Under the pieces are notes generated by a model, which had not been told where the DNA came from, ran no database searches, and was given only the letters and a program-made list of their open reading frames with translations. From Gnetum montanum (Eukaryota; Streptophyta; Gnetopsida; Gnetales; Gnetaceae), in NCBI GenBank assembly GCA_015680685.1, contig MNCI01004158.1, positions 392,432 through 456,431 on the forward strand: a DNA stretch of 64,000 nucleotides, in the 5' to 3' direction. A program made the translations under genes and the position numbers. Every line of letters starts with the position of its first letter. Positions within the stretch are counted from its first letter, which is position 1. Below, piece after piece: positions 35,364-47,881 of the stretch.

Positions 35364-35900
35364 TGATGAGTGGCGAGGTACCCCTACGCCAAACCATACG
35401 AATCACAAGCGTTCACACATGATCCAGTCAAGTTCTGTGGATGGGACTAATTGTGGCATCTAGATCATTATGCCTTGATCATAGTTCATTGTCTTCCCAC
35501 TTGGACTAGTTGTAGCTTTGTTACATATGGTTTAGTCCAAAGTGATGCATATGATTTTTGATGTTGTTTCGACCTTATGTTACTCCTAATGATAATGAAG
35601 AAATCAATTAGTTAAATTGATTAACAATGAAAAGTAAAGTCTAAACTACCCTACAAGTGATGAGTATCCATTCCCAGCTTGTCGTACATGTCTTGAACCC
35701 ACGTATCCACTACTGGGATTACCAAGTGCTATGCTACTGGGTGAACCAAATAACATTGCTAGGGTTACCAAGAGAATACATGTTCACACCCAAAACTAGT
35801 CGCGCTCATTCTGCCAATTCATTAATATGCATGGAAACATAAATATTAACTAAGTATATGAAATGTAAATTGCATGGAAAGTAAATTTAATCTAAGTCAT
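35364..35900 (-). mobile_element. Truncated LTR (TGATGAGTGG family), antisense
   Basis: Starts TGATGAGTGGCGAGGTACCCC at 35364 and continues with the blocks gtcttcccacttggactag and ctactgggattaccaagtgc, as in the solo LTR at 14945-15878. It fades out near 35900 without an end or target duplication. It abuts the LINE remnant. Confidence 0.75.
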
Positions 35901-35909
35901 TTTGGCTAA

Positions 35910-36120
35910 TACCCTTAGCCATCTTTACTCTAACTTTAGACAATTTGCACAAAATCTTTGTATTTTATGCTTCCAACTTTTTATTTTGATCTTCAAACTA
36001 CACGATATGGATGATTATTTCCTCAATCAATGCAACTTTAGATAATAGCAAATCTGAGTAAGCCTTTGATATCTCTGTGGCTGGTGTGCTTGAACAAGAC
36101 CTATGTTGAGATGCCATAAT
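35910..36120 (-). pseudogene. Short coiled-coil-like coding fragment
   Basis: Minus strand from about 36115: MASQHRSCSSTPATEISKAYS, then LLLSKVALIEEIIIHI, a stop, and FEDQNKKLEA. It is open for about 40 codons apart from single stops and heptad-like. It could be a piece of a retrotransposon additional ORF; the family was not recognised. Confidence 0.3.
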
Positions 36121-36594
36121 GTAATCTTGATAGCACATAGGAATGTAGATCTCATGACGACTCATAGCATATGCCCACTGCTACCCTCTAATGCCTTATC
36201 CACCATTGCCCTCTACTGCTCTCCATGACTTTACTTAATTAATTATTGTATAAATAAAATCACATTTATAGTTACTTTTTTGGCATAAATCCAAATAATT
36301 TTTAAGACTATTTATTCAAGCCTAAGATATTATTTACAATGCTCTTCTAAGATTTCATAATATGGATCATAAGCTTGATTTTTTTTATAGTGTTCCATAC
36401 TTTTCTACATCTCATTAGTTATTGTAACTAAAATCAATAGTGCTTTTTCTCTAATTTTAAGGTATTTTCCCATCTCTTAAAATTTTTTTAATAATTTTAT
36501 TTGTCATGTGTCTTTTTTATCTCCCATTGCCTTTCAAGCTTTTAGTATAATTGTAACTACTATAGAAAATTTGTCATTTTTTATATTAACCTAG
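36121..36594. other. AT-rich sequence, nothing recognised
   Basis: No domain or repeat identified. Confidence 0.3.
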
Positions 36595-36672
36595 TGATGA
36601 GTGGCGAGGTACCCCTACACTCAACCATACGAAACGAGCGTCGCACGCGCGATCCGGTCGAACTCCGCAGAT
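36595..36672 (-). mobile_element. 78-bp LTR terminus ending at an undetermined base
   Basis: TGATGAGTGGCGAGGTACCCC continues through acgagcgtcgcacgcgcgat to aactccgcagat, the best-preserved version of this LTR end in the window. It stops abruptly at a single N (36673), beyond which unrelated AT-rich DNA begins. Confidence 0.8.
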
Positions 36673-36673
36673 N

Positions 36674-39425
36674 TTAGAAACTTAATTTACTACATAATGA
36701 GTAATTATAAAATCATCCATGGTATATAACGTTTGATTTTTTAAGGAAGACCATTAACTGCAAGACACAAATTAATACATTAGGTCTCTATTTGAACATT
36801 AAATGGATATTATAAGAGGTATTAGAATCTTTGGGAAATGACAAGAATGATATGGAAAGAATTAAGTATACAAGTGTGAAGAAGTAAGACAAGTCATAAT
36901 AAAGAAGTAGCATCATATTAGCAAGTAGAAGAAAACTAGAGTTACTCATAATATATTTTATGATAAACTTTGGCATAGAAGTTCATTTTTCTAAGGAATA
37001 GATTGCAAAAAAATCCCTATTCATTGAAGGAATGGATTAGGGGAAAAAATAGTTTGTAAGAGTATAAGTAAGATTATTATTAAATACTCATGTGTGTATC
37101 AAAAACTTTTATATATAAATATTTGTATATATATTAAAGTTAACTTGAGTCTTTTTTGATTTAATATTATTTCTAAAAAAGATCCTAAGGAGATAAATGG
37201 TAGATATCATGATTTCAACATTATATCAAAATCAAATTTTGGAAATAATCACAAAAAAGAGAAAAATTTCTAGAGAAGAATGAATAAGTAAATATAATAA
37301 ATTAAAAAAATTAAGATTGAGAAACTCACTGTTGTAAAAACTCATAAATGAAAGAATCTAACTAGAGAAGTATCCATACCATAAGACATGCATTGAATAT
37401 TATCCAATTATAGGATGTACATCGAGATGATGAAACTTCTCCTTAATGCTAATGATTTATTGGTTGAAGAATAAAGAAGTATATGTAATAAATATAGAAT
37501 TTAAGTTTAAGAAACTCACTCTTATAAAAACTTATAAATGAAAGAACCTAACTACAAAAGTATCTATACATAAAAACATCCATTTAATATTGTCTAATTA
37601 TACGATGCAAATTAAGATGATAAAGATTCTCCTTAATGCTAAGTAGTTAGAAGACCAAAGGATGTAGGTTAAGTTGAGAAAATTTATCCTAAATGTAGTC
37701 CTTAAGTATTTCAATATTAGCAACAACTAGCAACTAGTTTAAAATAAAGATTATTTTGAATGAGGTCACTCAACATTATGACTAGAAACTAAGCTGATTT
37801 GGAGATTTTTGCTATTATAACATTGCATTGTATCTTTTTCTAATATTATGCCTAATTATTATTTGTACCTTGCTCATGGAGAATCTAGTGACCTATATAA
37901 ATTTTTTCTTAAAATAAGAATTCCATGAATTTTGGATATGTTCTCCCTCTTCCTATACTCCAACTTATTTCACCTTTGCTTTTCCATTCTTTGAAATCAT
38001 TATGAAGTGTTTCTATCTTTGAACTAGGCATTGTTTCGGAATAGAAATCCAATTTGTGGATGTTTGCATTAACTATGTTACCTCGCACTTATTTTAGAGA
38101 TGCACGGAGTTCCATGGAATTCCTTGGTCTTTGAGATAGTTGCCCTTTGTCCTTAGAATTCATGACATTTTTTGCAAAACATGTGATAAAATTTGAATCC
38201 CTTATTTTCCATAATAGTGTTACAAAATGAGGATTACATCTCCAATAAGGATTAAAGGTATTCAAAACTTATAAAGACATGTTAGCATCATCATATGGAA
38301 AACTATGTAGAAAATCTAAAAGGAATTCAATAGTCAAAGCGTAGAAAGATATGTTTTATCTACCTTCGCTACTTTTCAAATGACCTTCAAGAACCCAAGG
38401 GTCTTAAGCCAAGGATTTCATAAGAATCAATGATAATGAAAACTAATAATGATGGATGTAGATTGATGTGTGAAAAGAATAACAAAAGCTTTTTGTTTAT
38501 AGAAAAGGATAAGGATTTAGGATTTCATACCAATGATCGAGACAAATAAAATTATAATTAATAGTTCAGAACTGTAGACTAGGATTCTAGAGAAGATGCC
38601 TTAGATATTAGCTAGCTACTAAGAAAAGCCTCTTACCCTAATTGGATGATTATAGTTAATTCATAGCCATCTTCAATTTATACCAATATGTGTAATATCA
38701 TGCCTTCTACATAATAAAAGAGGTAGTAATGAGAGTAGAAAAATTAGAACATCTTTTTGTTTATCTAAATTCACAAAAAGTCAAAAAATTCATCTATTAA
38801 ATTAAGATCTAGTTTGTTATATATAGGAATATGATAGCCTAGGATTAAAATCATGTTATTTAGGTATGAATCTTTTGGGAAAGTTAACTTGCAAAATCAT
38901 AAATGAAGATGTCATGTGGGTTAAAGTGATAAAGGTTAAGTAATTAGGCCACTTAAAAAATTTTCTAGAGGCACATCATATTATTGATACTATGGATAGG
39001 ACTTTAAAAAGTACATGGATGGATAAAAAATCATTGCATGAAATTTGAAGGTAACACTTTGTTATGGGGGGGATGCCAAACCTCATTAGACTTGCTTACC
39101 AAAAAATAAATATTCATTACAAGATGTAGAGGATAATGATACATTATGCATCTAAACAATGGATGATGAAGTTGGAATGTTTACTTCATTATTTAATAGG
39201 TTGATGATAGCCTCAATAACCTTTTCCTATCTCTCATGAGAAAAGACAATAGTAGTCCTACTTCCTTCCTTAAGTCCCACTTAGAAGGATATAAAATCAT
39301 AAGAGATTTTAGACCATTCCTTAAAAAATCTCATTAACAATTTCTGTGTGACATCACACCTATAATATCATAGATAATGATGTATTTAGGGCTGTTATTA
39401 CCTATAAATACCATTGAACAACTAC
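36674..39425. other. AT-rich region without recognised genes
   Basis: Both strands lack recognisable domains. It holds one tandem duplication (next entry). The part at 38200-39300 has short readable stretches but none I can assign. It probably consists of old transposon debris. Confidence 0.35.
37270..37650. repeat. Diverged direct tandem duplication, period about 190 bp
   Basis: The blocks gagaaactcact or aagaaactcact, tcataaatgaaagaa (or ttataaatgaaagaa) and ctccttaatgctaa recur in the same order about 190 bp apart. Confidence 0.65.
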
Positions 39426-39429
39426 ACTT

Positions 39430-40477
39430 AATGTACCTTTTGTGGACCTTTTGGTATGTCAAAATGTTAAGAAAAATGGTGAACAAGGTTGTTTGTGTAG
39501 TTGTGTAGTTATTGTGTTTGCAGGACAAGAACTTGGATTGAGACAAGAAGGCTTGAAGACATTCAAAAACATGGATAAGGAACGAAGAATTCAAAATACA
39601 AAGGGAGCTGAAGAAAGATGTCTCTAAGAAACAATAGACGTCTTGGCAAAATTGAAGGCAGTATAGAAGAAGATGTCTCTACAAAATAGCAGATGTCTTT
39701 CTAGAAAGAAAGACATCTTTCATCAGAAGAATATGTCTTTCCAGAATGAAGAAAGGTTGTAGAAAGATGTCTTTCATGTAAATAAGATGTCTTTCTAGAA
39801 TGGAGGTTAGATGCACAAAGATGTCTTAGTATCAAAGAAGACATCTTCAATGATCATTAGTTAGCTGTCGCACAAGTTTCAAGATGAATTTGAAAACATA
39901 GTGACTATAAGAAATGTGCAATCATTGTGTACTATCTATTGCAATCATTTGAAAATCATTGTAATCATTGTTGCTACTCATTGTATAATCATTTGTTTGT
40001 TGTAATTGGTTAAAGTGAGCTATGCCTCAAAGTGCAAAGATAAGCAAACTTAGTTGCATTCTTTCCTTGTGATTATTATTCTATTTTGCCTTGCAGGGTT
40101 GATGTACTTCTTACAGGAAGGCATCTTGCTTGAGCTTGTTAGGATCTTGTGGGATTGAGTGTTGGTGTAGCGCCACTATACTCCAAAGTGAAGCTCAAAT
40201 TGCAAAGGTTCTGGATCTTGGAAACCACATTATAAGCTTGTCAGGAGCTTATGGGATTGAGTGGATTCATAGCATTGAATCACTTTGAAGTGGAGCTTAG
40301 AGCTTGTATAGGGTGTGGTATCCTTCAAACCACATTTGAGAGCAACAAAGTCTAGAGTTGTGCTTGCAAACTATCCTCCGAGTGTGGACTACCCAAGTTG
40401 GGGAACCACGTTAAATTTTTTATATCTGCCTTGTCTCAAAGAATTTTAGTTTTTGGAACTTATTCACCACCGCCCCC
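39430..40477 (+). mobile_element. Copia (Sirevirus-like) 5' LTR, left part
   Basis: This sequence precedes the Tat element and its reading resumes after it. The joined end tattcaccaccgccccc / actccccgacttc...caaca followed by aagTGGTATCGAAGCC (59369-59384) looks like a Sirevirus-type LTR end followed by a primer-binding site for initiator Met tRNA (usual TGGTATCAGAGC). Within the LTR, agatgtctttc and agacatctttc motifs repeat in both orientations (39610-39850). The left end is an estimate; no terminal TG or target duplication could be fixed. Confidence 0.55.
39610..39855. repeat. Dispersed AAGATGTCTT motif cluster in the Copia LTR
   Basis: About ten occurrences of a(g/a)atgtct or its reverse complement agacatct are spaced 20-35 bp apart. 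Several neighbouring pairs form inverted repeats, e.g. agatgtctttctagaaagaa followed by agacatcttt. Confidence 0.65.
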
Positions 40478-41817
40478 TGAAACACCACAAAATTCTGAGC
40501 TTAGTACTTTTCCAACAATAATCGGGCTAAGTCATGATACTCCTCAGCATGACTAAGACTTGAGGACCCCACAGACAGCTTCAAGTGGAGTCGGACTCAA
40601 TGGGGAGCAGTTCCTTGGGACCCACTGACGACCACGGCAACATCGGCTATCAAACATGGTAACTTCGGAGCCCAAGATACTTAATCTTCACTAAATATGC
40701 ATTCTCAGCGTATACGCCCAGCATTCCCAGCGTACACGCCCAGCGTACACGCCTCACATGTACACTCAGCATGTATGACTGGCGTATACGCTCAGTATGC
40801 AACCCCTGAAGACAGCATGGAAACAACACTGCAGAGCAATACTTTGTACAGAGCATCAACCCACACGAACAGAGCAATCATCAGATGTTGACGTTATGCA
40901 TTCTGAAGTCCATATGCTGAGCATGTACATCATGCATGCCCAACATATACGCCCAACAGATACAGCGTATACGCCTAGTGTATATGCCTAGCATGCATCC
41001 ACAACATATATGCCCAACGTATACGCCCGGCAACAAGTCTGTACGCCCAGGTCATACGCCTAGCATGTGTACGCTGGTGTACAACAGTATACACTGGCGT
41101 ACAGTACGCTATATACTTGTAAATTCCATTTTTTCACACCCGGTCAACACGCCACATGTCACCCGACCCGAGAGTCCAGCACCCCACGACCAATCATCCC
41201 CTCTCAAAACCAAAATCCCATGTTTAAACTTGTATAAAAATCCCAATTTTTCATTAGAACGGGGTTGGCAATTTTGAGCAAACCAGAGACAAAGAGAAAC
41301 AGAGACGCTACGAACTAGAGCAGAAAATCCTGTACGCTGGACCTTACCTTGCACGCTGAGCATATAGCCTCTATGCTGTGCCTGCAGTTGAACCCAGCGT
41401 ACAATCATCCCTGCATCCACCGGGGCTATTCGTCCGCCTTGTGTCAGAGCCACAACTGCGTTAGACCGGTGCATTGTAACTCTCATTTCGCAATAACATT
41501 GCTACATTTCTTTGCTACAATTTGTTACAGTTTTTCATTCATTGTTGCATGTTTACTGTTTACGCTTCGCTTACGCCAGTTACGCTATTTACGCTTAATT
41601 TTACATCAGTTACACTGTTTACATATAACCTAGCGTATAGCACATTGGTGTACGTTCGGGGAAATCTTTGCCTTATCCACATGCGGACCACTCAAGGTAC
41701 TCTGCCTTCATAAACTCCAGCTTGCCCTTAAGTGAAGGTAGGGTCTTCTGTACGCATCCGGAGATCTTCAGGTCCCTATTTCATTCCAGTCGGAGACTGA
41801 CGATTTCGGACGGTACA
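40478..41817 (+). repeat. 5' LTR of the Tat element (1340 bp)
   Basis: Runs from TGAAACACCACAAAATTCTG to ATTTCGGACGGTACA. The U3 holds many copies of the palindrome-related cagcgtatacgcc motif (40700-41100). A TATA box tataaaa lies at 41233-41239 in ttgtataaaaatcc. Relative to the 3' LTR it shows scattered substitutions and indels within the motif cluster. Confidence 0.95.
41233..41239 (+). promoter_or_regulatory. Probable TATA box of the Tat 5' LTR
   Basis: The tataaaa in ttgtataaaaatcccaattt is conserved in the 3' LTR as tataaat (58730-58736). It follows the motif-rich U3, so it probably sets the element's transcription start. Confidence 0.55.
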
Positions 41818-41822
41818 GAAAT

Positions 41823-41841
41823 TAACGCTAGAAGAAGGGCC
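41823..41841 (+). other. Probable degenerate primer-binding site
   Basis: taacgctagaagaagggcc lies 5 bp after the LTR end, where a tRNA 3'-end complement beginning TGG is expected. It resembles ggcgctagaaggaggg-type sites of Tat-group elements, with changed first bases. The tRNA is not assigned. Confidence 0.4.
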
Positions 41842-41879
41842 TGAAACTTCTTAAAACTTACTGTGCTCTCACACCCCGA

Positions 41880-42480
41880 TCTTTCCAAACAAATGCTGCA
41901 TCTACACTAAACCCAATTCTGAAATTCCTGGGTTGACATCCCTGTCTACAAAATTCCCAGCGTCTACACTGCCGAGTTTACCCCGACTCTATCTACAGAA
42001 CTCCCAGCGTCTATGCTGCTGAGTATACACCAACTCTATCTGCAAAATTCCCAACGTCTATGCTGCTGAGTATATGCCGACTCTGTTTGCAGAATTCCCA
42101 GCGTCTACGCTGCTGAGTTTACCCCGACTCTGTCTACAGAACTCCCAGCGTCTACGCTGCTGAGTATACACCGACTTTGTTTGCAAAATTCCCAGTGTCT
42201 ACGTTGCTGAGTATACGTCGATGTTGTACACAAAACTCTGTCTACGTCATTTAGTATACGCTGTACACTGACTCTGTCTACGCTGTACGCTGACTCTGTC
42301 TGCGCTCTACGCTATAGACTCTGTCTACGTTGTACGCTGACTTTGTCTACGCTCTACGCTGTAGACTCTGTCTATGCTCTACGCTGACTCTATCTATGCT
42401 CTACGCTGACTCTGTCTACACCGTTCAGTATACGTTGCACGCTCTACGCTGTAGACTTTGTCTACGCTGCTAACGTACTA
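41880..42480. repeat. Leader tandem repeats (cccagcgtctacgctgctgag units)
   Basis: From 41940 to 42230 there are about six imperfect units of roughly 55-60 bp, each containing cccagcgtctacgctgctga and gactctgtctac. From 42235 to 42470 come shorter units of ctctacgctgtagactctgt. The tacgctg core is shared with the LTR motif. Confidence 0.85.
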
Positions 42481-42531
42481 AGTATACCAGTTTCATACAC
42501 TTTCACTGTATCGTATTTTCGACTGCTCATC

Positions 42532-44728
42532 ATGAACACTACAAACTCCAACGCTGTAACTAAGCCAGTCACAGACATCGTAGGCACCATGGCCGTTCAA
42601 CAACTCGTGGTATAACCCATAGTGGGGCCTTGCCGGTCTCTTAGATTGCAAGGGAGGAACCCATCATTTAACATCATAGCTCAGGAGCAATACAATTTCA
42701 TATGTGTGAAAATACAAGCAGGCCTAGCCGTAGACTAAACTGAAATGGAGGTTAAGAGACAATATGAACTCTTCTATAGGGGAGGACATGAGTTCATTCC
42801 TTCTCCGTATGATATCATCCTGCTCCCAGACCATTACTTCGAGCTCATCTCACAACTCCTCCTACAAAGGAGTTAGCCTTTAGATTAGCCTGTGGTAAAT
42901 CCTCAATTAGAAGAGGAGGATGATTTCGCAGCCCAATCCAAGCATGAAGATTTGTATCATACTCTTAGTCCGCAAACATATGCAAACCCTTTTCTTCATC
43001 CAGCCATAGGGAAAATTACATCCCTTCAACCATTTAAGTTCACCCAAGCCCAAATACCTCAACAAGAATCATCCACACTTGTTCATATTCCTCCTGTAAC
43101 CGATCCGTAGCTCAACACACTTCCCCTCGCTATTCCCCCTGTTGCAACAGTAGCCCCATTCTCGCAAATACAACCTCCTCAAAATAGTGTAGGAGCAACC
43201 TTCCCGCCTCGAGTGATAGGGATGCCACATGTGATGCCCGCTTCTACATCCGCTCATTACATCCCCTAGATCCAAACCCAAGGAGCCCCTTTCACCGCTA
43301 TAACTCAACCAGTTCAGAGTGCCCCTATGCAAAGCGTGACTGGCCAATGGACAGCGATTGGTGCTCAACCGCATCAATTCCCTCACTATAACATGCCGCC
43401 TCACATAATTCTACCAGCTAACATCCCTCAAGGACCACCACCACAACAACAACCCCTGGCCTTCAATGTGCTGCCCCTAGTACCACCCGCTATAAATATC
43501 CCGCAAGTACAGCCTTCGACCACACAACTTTCTACCTTCCAACCCACTGTCCAACAATCTAATCTGTACACCGTACAACATCCCCAACCTGCCATCTCAC
43601 CTAGTGCCCAAGACTGGGTTGACACTAAAAAGCTAATGTAGGAGCTAACCGACGAGGTCAAACGCGTCAAGACAGCCGTTGACGGAGAGCTCAAGGTAGT
43701 GGACTTCTATCACGATGACCCCATCAGCTCTTCAGTCCCGGCTCTAACATTACCCAAGGGTGTATCTCTACCCATGCTGACCAAATACAATGGGGAGACA
43801 GACCCCAACGCTCACCTCATAATGTTTAGACTACAGTGCACGCTACTTCAGGCATGGCCACATGCCATTCTACAAGTGTTCCCCATGTCCGTTGCCTGGA
43901 GAGCACTTGATTGGTACCGGGCCTTGTCACGGAGCTTAATATCTTCTCTGAAAGATTTGTTACACCAGTTCGTCACCAGGTTCAAGTATAACTTGAAGCC
44001 TGAAGCAACACTGGACAACCTCATACAGGTCAAACAGGCACCCCTTGAACCTGTCCAAAAATTCATCCAACGGTGGAGTGCTGCTCTCAATGAGCTCCAT
44101 GAGCTGATCCTAGTGACGTATCTCCTCACCATCCTAAAAGGGGCTGTCAACGATTTTGTCAAATCTAAACTATATTATCTCAATGCACGCACTTTGAGTC
44201 AAGCGTTTGTACAGATCAAGAACAGAGAGGAGGCTGCACAAAACAGCCATGATCCAGCATATTCAGCCTTTAAGAATCAACATAGTAAGAAAGATAAAGA
44301 AAAGGCTAAAGCAACTATAGCGGCAGTGGCAGAAACACAACAAGCGAATGCGAGATAACAAGGCAAACCGCCTGTTGCCCCTGCTAATTACACTAAACCC
44401 GCTCCCGCGACCACACCAGAATCATCTACATCACAAAACCCAACACTGGGTCATACGAGAAACTTGGAGAGGAAGGACCCCTCTCAATATACGCCGTTGC
44501 CCATGAAACCATCACAATTGTTCGACCAACTCTTGAAGGTTGGGTTGATGAAACATAAACAGTTGTCCCCTACAGTGATCCAAAGGCATGATCGATTCTG
44601 TCAACTGGTTCAGAACCTAAGCCTAGCAATGCCCGATGAGCCCCAGTTCCAAAAGGCTTTAGAATGGATCATTTTTGTGATTACCATCAACGCAATGGGC
44701 ATGGCACTGACTATTGTTTCACTTTGAA
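42532..44728 (+). pseudogene. gag of the Tat element
   Basis: Capsid precursor. The first ATG (42532, MNTTNSNAVTKPVTDIVG) opens a frame with several stops. A Pro/Gln-rich region follows (42890-43620). The capsid (retrotransposon gag) domain lies at 43699-44358, open for 219 codons, with LPKGVSLPMLTKYNGETDP, AWRALDWYRALSR, EPVQKFIQRWSAALNEL and a basic tail. After a stop and a frameshift near 44665 comes a zinc-knuckle-like FCDYHQRNGHGTDYCFTLK, the C-H-H-C form of Tat-group gag. Broken by about six stops or frame changes. Confidence 0.85.
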
Positions 44729-45523
44729 ATAAGATATCCAACGAATGATCGACGGAGGTCAAATCACTTTTGATGAGGCCAACCTGGTCCAACCACAAAA
44801 CCAGGCCATGGGTGTGTATAAAGACCCTCTAAGTACCAAAGAGGCACCGTACGTGATTAACATAATCTACCTTGATAACGAACCTGAACCACCTAGCATT
44901 AACACCATCTATTCTGACCATGAGCAGCAAATGCCTAATAAACCATTTGTAGTGCGTATTCCACCCACTATAGAAACATCCGTGCCTCAACTGTCATGCC
45001 CCCCATAGCAACCTTATGTCGTCCGAGTATCCACCGCCGTAGCAACTCCTAACACCCCGACACGTGAAAAATATACGTGGCGCGCATACCTCCCGCCGCT
45101 ACTACCGCAAACTCACAAACACCTCCTATTCGGCTTGTCCCCTACGTAGTCCGAGTGCCACCTGCGGTTGCAATAGCGGAGGTACAACCTCCAGCTAGGC
45201 CAACGCCATACGTCGTTAGGACACCCGAACATCCTGGTGACCACCAGTCCTCCACTTCACAAACACAGAATAAGCCAAGTCCCTATGTCATCAAGGTGCC
45301 CAACCAACCTGACACTCAACTGCATGTAATCGCCCAACCATAACCCTGCCCTTCTCCATACGTAGTACGGGTTCCAAAGCAACCTGAGGTCCCGAAACCA
45401 ACCACACCCCCACGCCACACGCGAGAACGCCTAGCAGACAAACTTACACATGAACGCCTGGAGAAGGAGCATTAACGGCTAGCCGTAGGACCTCCTAAAC
45501 CTACCCCGCTAAACGCAATACCC
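44729..45523 (+). pseudogene. gag-protease linker, Pro-rich repeats
   Basis: A readable Pro-rich linker with a repeated PYVVRVP-type motif: PFVVRIPPTIET, PYVVRVPPAVAIAE, PYVVRTPEHP and PYVIKVPNQP. The repeated unit is probably an expanded spacer between gag and protease. Several stops and frame changes. Function unknown. Confidence 0.6.
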
Positions 45524-46726
45524 ATGATAATACCTAACGATAAACCAAACACAGGCTATGAGGGTGAATCATCCAGAAAACATGATATGCCTAAATCAAC
45601 GATTCCAAGTAAAAATGACAAACCAACTATGCATGAAATAAAATTGTTGGGCCCAATGGACCAAATCACTGCCAACAAACATGCGCCCAATAGTAGAGAT
45701 CTAGCGATGGCTCTAACACAAGTCACACAGGCGCTTAAACAAAAGAACACTTCATTGAGCTTATACGACCTAGTGTTAACATCTCAAACCCATCGCGAAG
45801 CTCTAGTGCGCATGTTGACATCCATCCTAGTAAGCGGAGACTTACCCCCAAATGAACCTTCGATTCATGCGGTAATGTACTTGCCTCAAGGGTCAACTTC
45901 CAAGCCATTAAGTTTCCACAATGACAACATCAAGGTGGATGAGAAAACGAGAGAGGTAACAACAGCACCTATGTTCATAACAATACGAATAAATCAATTC
46001 AAAATACATAGGGTCCATGTAGATGATGGAGCTGCCACAAACGTAGTGCCATATCCCATCGTCGAACAATTGGGGCTTACAGAGCTAATTAAACCAACCG
46101 CCACCACGTGTTTGAAATTGTTCAATGGATTGCGCGTGATAGTCAAAGGCACCGTGACTTTAGACTTCATAGCAGGGGATCAATTCCCTACATTTGTCGA
46201 CTTTGTGGTAATCGATGAAATGCCAGGGTTCAACCTAATATTGGGAAGGCCTTGGCTAGCCTAACTGAAATCAGTCTCTTCCCTTATACACCAAGAGATT
46301 CACCTGCCTTACAAAGGCAACGAAATCATTATACATGGGGAGACTGCTACACCCATCATCTCATCATACATAGATACAGACCAAGGCTCAGAGGTTAAGC
46401 TCAAAGAGCCTAAACAAGACAATACAAATGAACAACAACCAGTAGGCTATAATCTTTTAGACACAAAGGAAAATCCACCCAAAACAGAAATACCTGGGCT
46501 TGAAATCGTACATACGCAGCCTCACTTAGAAACTACAACTGACACAGAAACCACAATACATGCTGAAGCGCCGGAAAGCACCAACGCGGGAACTATCCCA
46601 TCAGACGTCCCTTGAGCTGAATTACCATTCAATGTGATCAGCGAAGGAGACGCTGAATATAGAATCATACCCGTTAACGCTACTCCTAACGTTAAAATGA
46701 GAAAAATCAAAAAACTACTAAACTAA
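45524..46726 (+). pseudogene. Aspartic protease and C-terminal extension of the Tat element
   Basis: Retropepsin that would cut the polyprotein. In the 246-codon open part (45524-46264) the active-site motif reads VHVDDGAATNVVPYPIVEQLG (DDGA where DSGA or DTGA is usual). The flap and end motif is GFNLILGRPWLA. After a TAA at 46262-46264 the same frame continues LKSVSSLIHQEIHLPYKGNE and an acidic tail with one more stop, ending at a TAA (46724-46726). The protein therefore ended before the RT; no RT follows in this frame. About 6.3 kb then separate it from pol. Confidence 0.85.
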
Positions 46727-46734
46727 TAAATAAT

Positions 46735-47280
46735 ACCCCGTCCGAAATGACATTAAACTACATTCTAAGTCTAAAATGACATTAAACTACATTCACTGTC
46801 CGAAATGACGTTAAACTACAAAAAGTATGAAATGACATTAAACTACATTCGCCATTCGAAATGACATTAAACTACATTCTAAGTCCGAAATGAAATTAAA
46901 CTACATTCGCTGTCCGAAATGACGTTAAACTACAAAAAGTCTGAAATGACATTAAACTACATTCGCTGTCCAAAATGATGTTAAACTACAAAAAGTCTGA
47001 AATGACATTAAACTACATTCGCTGTCCGAAATGACGTTAAACTACAAAAAGTCTGAAATGACATTAAACTACATTCGCAGTCCGAAATGACATTAAACTA
47101 CATTCTAAGTTCGAAATGACATTAAACTACATTCGCTGTCCGAAATGATGTTAAACTACAAAAAGTCCGAAATGACATTAAACTACATTTGTCGTCCGAA
47201 ATGACGTTAAACTACATTCCAAGTCCGAAATGACATTAAACTACATTCCAAGTTTGGAATGATGTTAAACTATCATGTCC
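46735..47280. repeat. Tandem array of GTCCGAAATGACATTAAACTACATTC-type units, right of protease
   Basis: About 20 imperfect units of 24-27 bp, alternating between a form ending ctacattc and a form ending ctacaaaaa. Both contain gaaatgac followed by (a/g)ttaaacta. The array starts 9 bp after the end of the protease frame. Confidence 0.92.
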
Positions 47281-47359
47281 GCAATGACATAAAACTAGCC
47301 ATGATCAGAAATGATCAGTCTACCAAGAGAAATCCACCCATGTCGCTCGAAACTCCTCT

Positions 47360-47505
47360 TGCTTACGCATGGCCCGAAATGGCCTTAAACTAGTGCATGA
47401 AACTTCTCTTGCTTATGCATGGCCCGAAATGGCCTTAAACTAGTGCATACGGCTCGAAATGGCCTTAAACTAGTGCGAGTAGCCCGAAATGGCTTTAAAC
47501 TAGAT
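47360..47505. repeat. Second short array with GGCCCGAAATGGCCTTAAACTAG units
   Basis: Four to five units of about 30 bp. The palindromic ggcc...ggcc and the core ttaaactag resemble both the array at 46735-47280 and the one at 52870-53010. Confidence 0.85.
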
Positions 47506-47881
47506 CATCTACCTACACTTTGTTTTTCTCCCAAAATCCAGTTTATTATTCGAATTTACACTTGCATTTTCGTGTTGTCAATAACAATTTTTGCAATTAT
47601 CCTTCACTTATAAATACATTCCTTATAATTACATTCCTTATAATTACATTCGTGCACTACACTTAAACTACAAAAACAAACCAAAACATTTTACATTGTC
47701 GTGTCATGTTTACATTTAAACTCAAAATCCACAACAAAAAATATATAGAAATATATATATACATGTAATGATATACAAGTACAAGAGGAACTGATTTTAT
47801 TCACCACCGTTCAATACAACTCAAAACATTCAATTTATGACTCACGTAAAAATGAGAGCCAGTATAATTTCAAAGCAAAAA
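47506..47881. other. AT-rich sequence downstream of the antisense gene
   Basis: This is the 3' flank of the antisense gene on the minus strand. Near 47620-47650 lies a short repeat (ccttataattacatt), and near 47740-47770 a TA-rich stretch. No coding sequence. Confidence 0.4.

Noticed and set aside
41109-41486. A 125-codon minus-strand open frame present in both Tat LTRs (also 58606-58983)
   Set aside because: It is conserved in both places simply because the LTRs are copies of each other. It has no recognisable domain, and the composition (repeated tacgctg motifs) can keep frames open by chance.
46735-47280. 24-27 bp array considered as a centromeric or minisatellite locus independent of the element
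   Set aside because: It starts 9 bp after the protease frame, lies well inside the LTR-bounded element, and has related arrays elsewhere in the same element.
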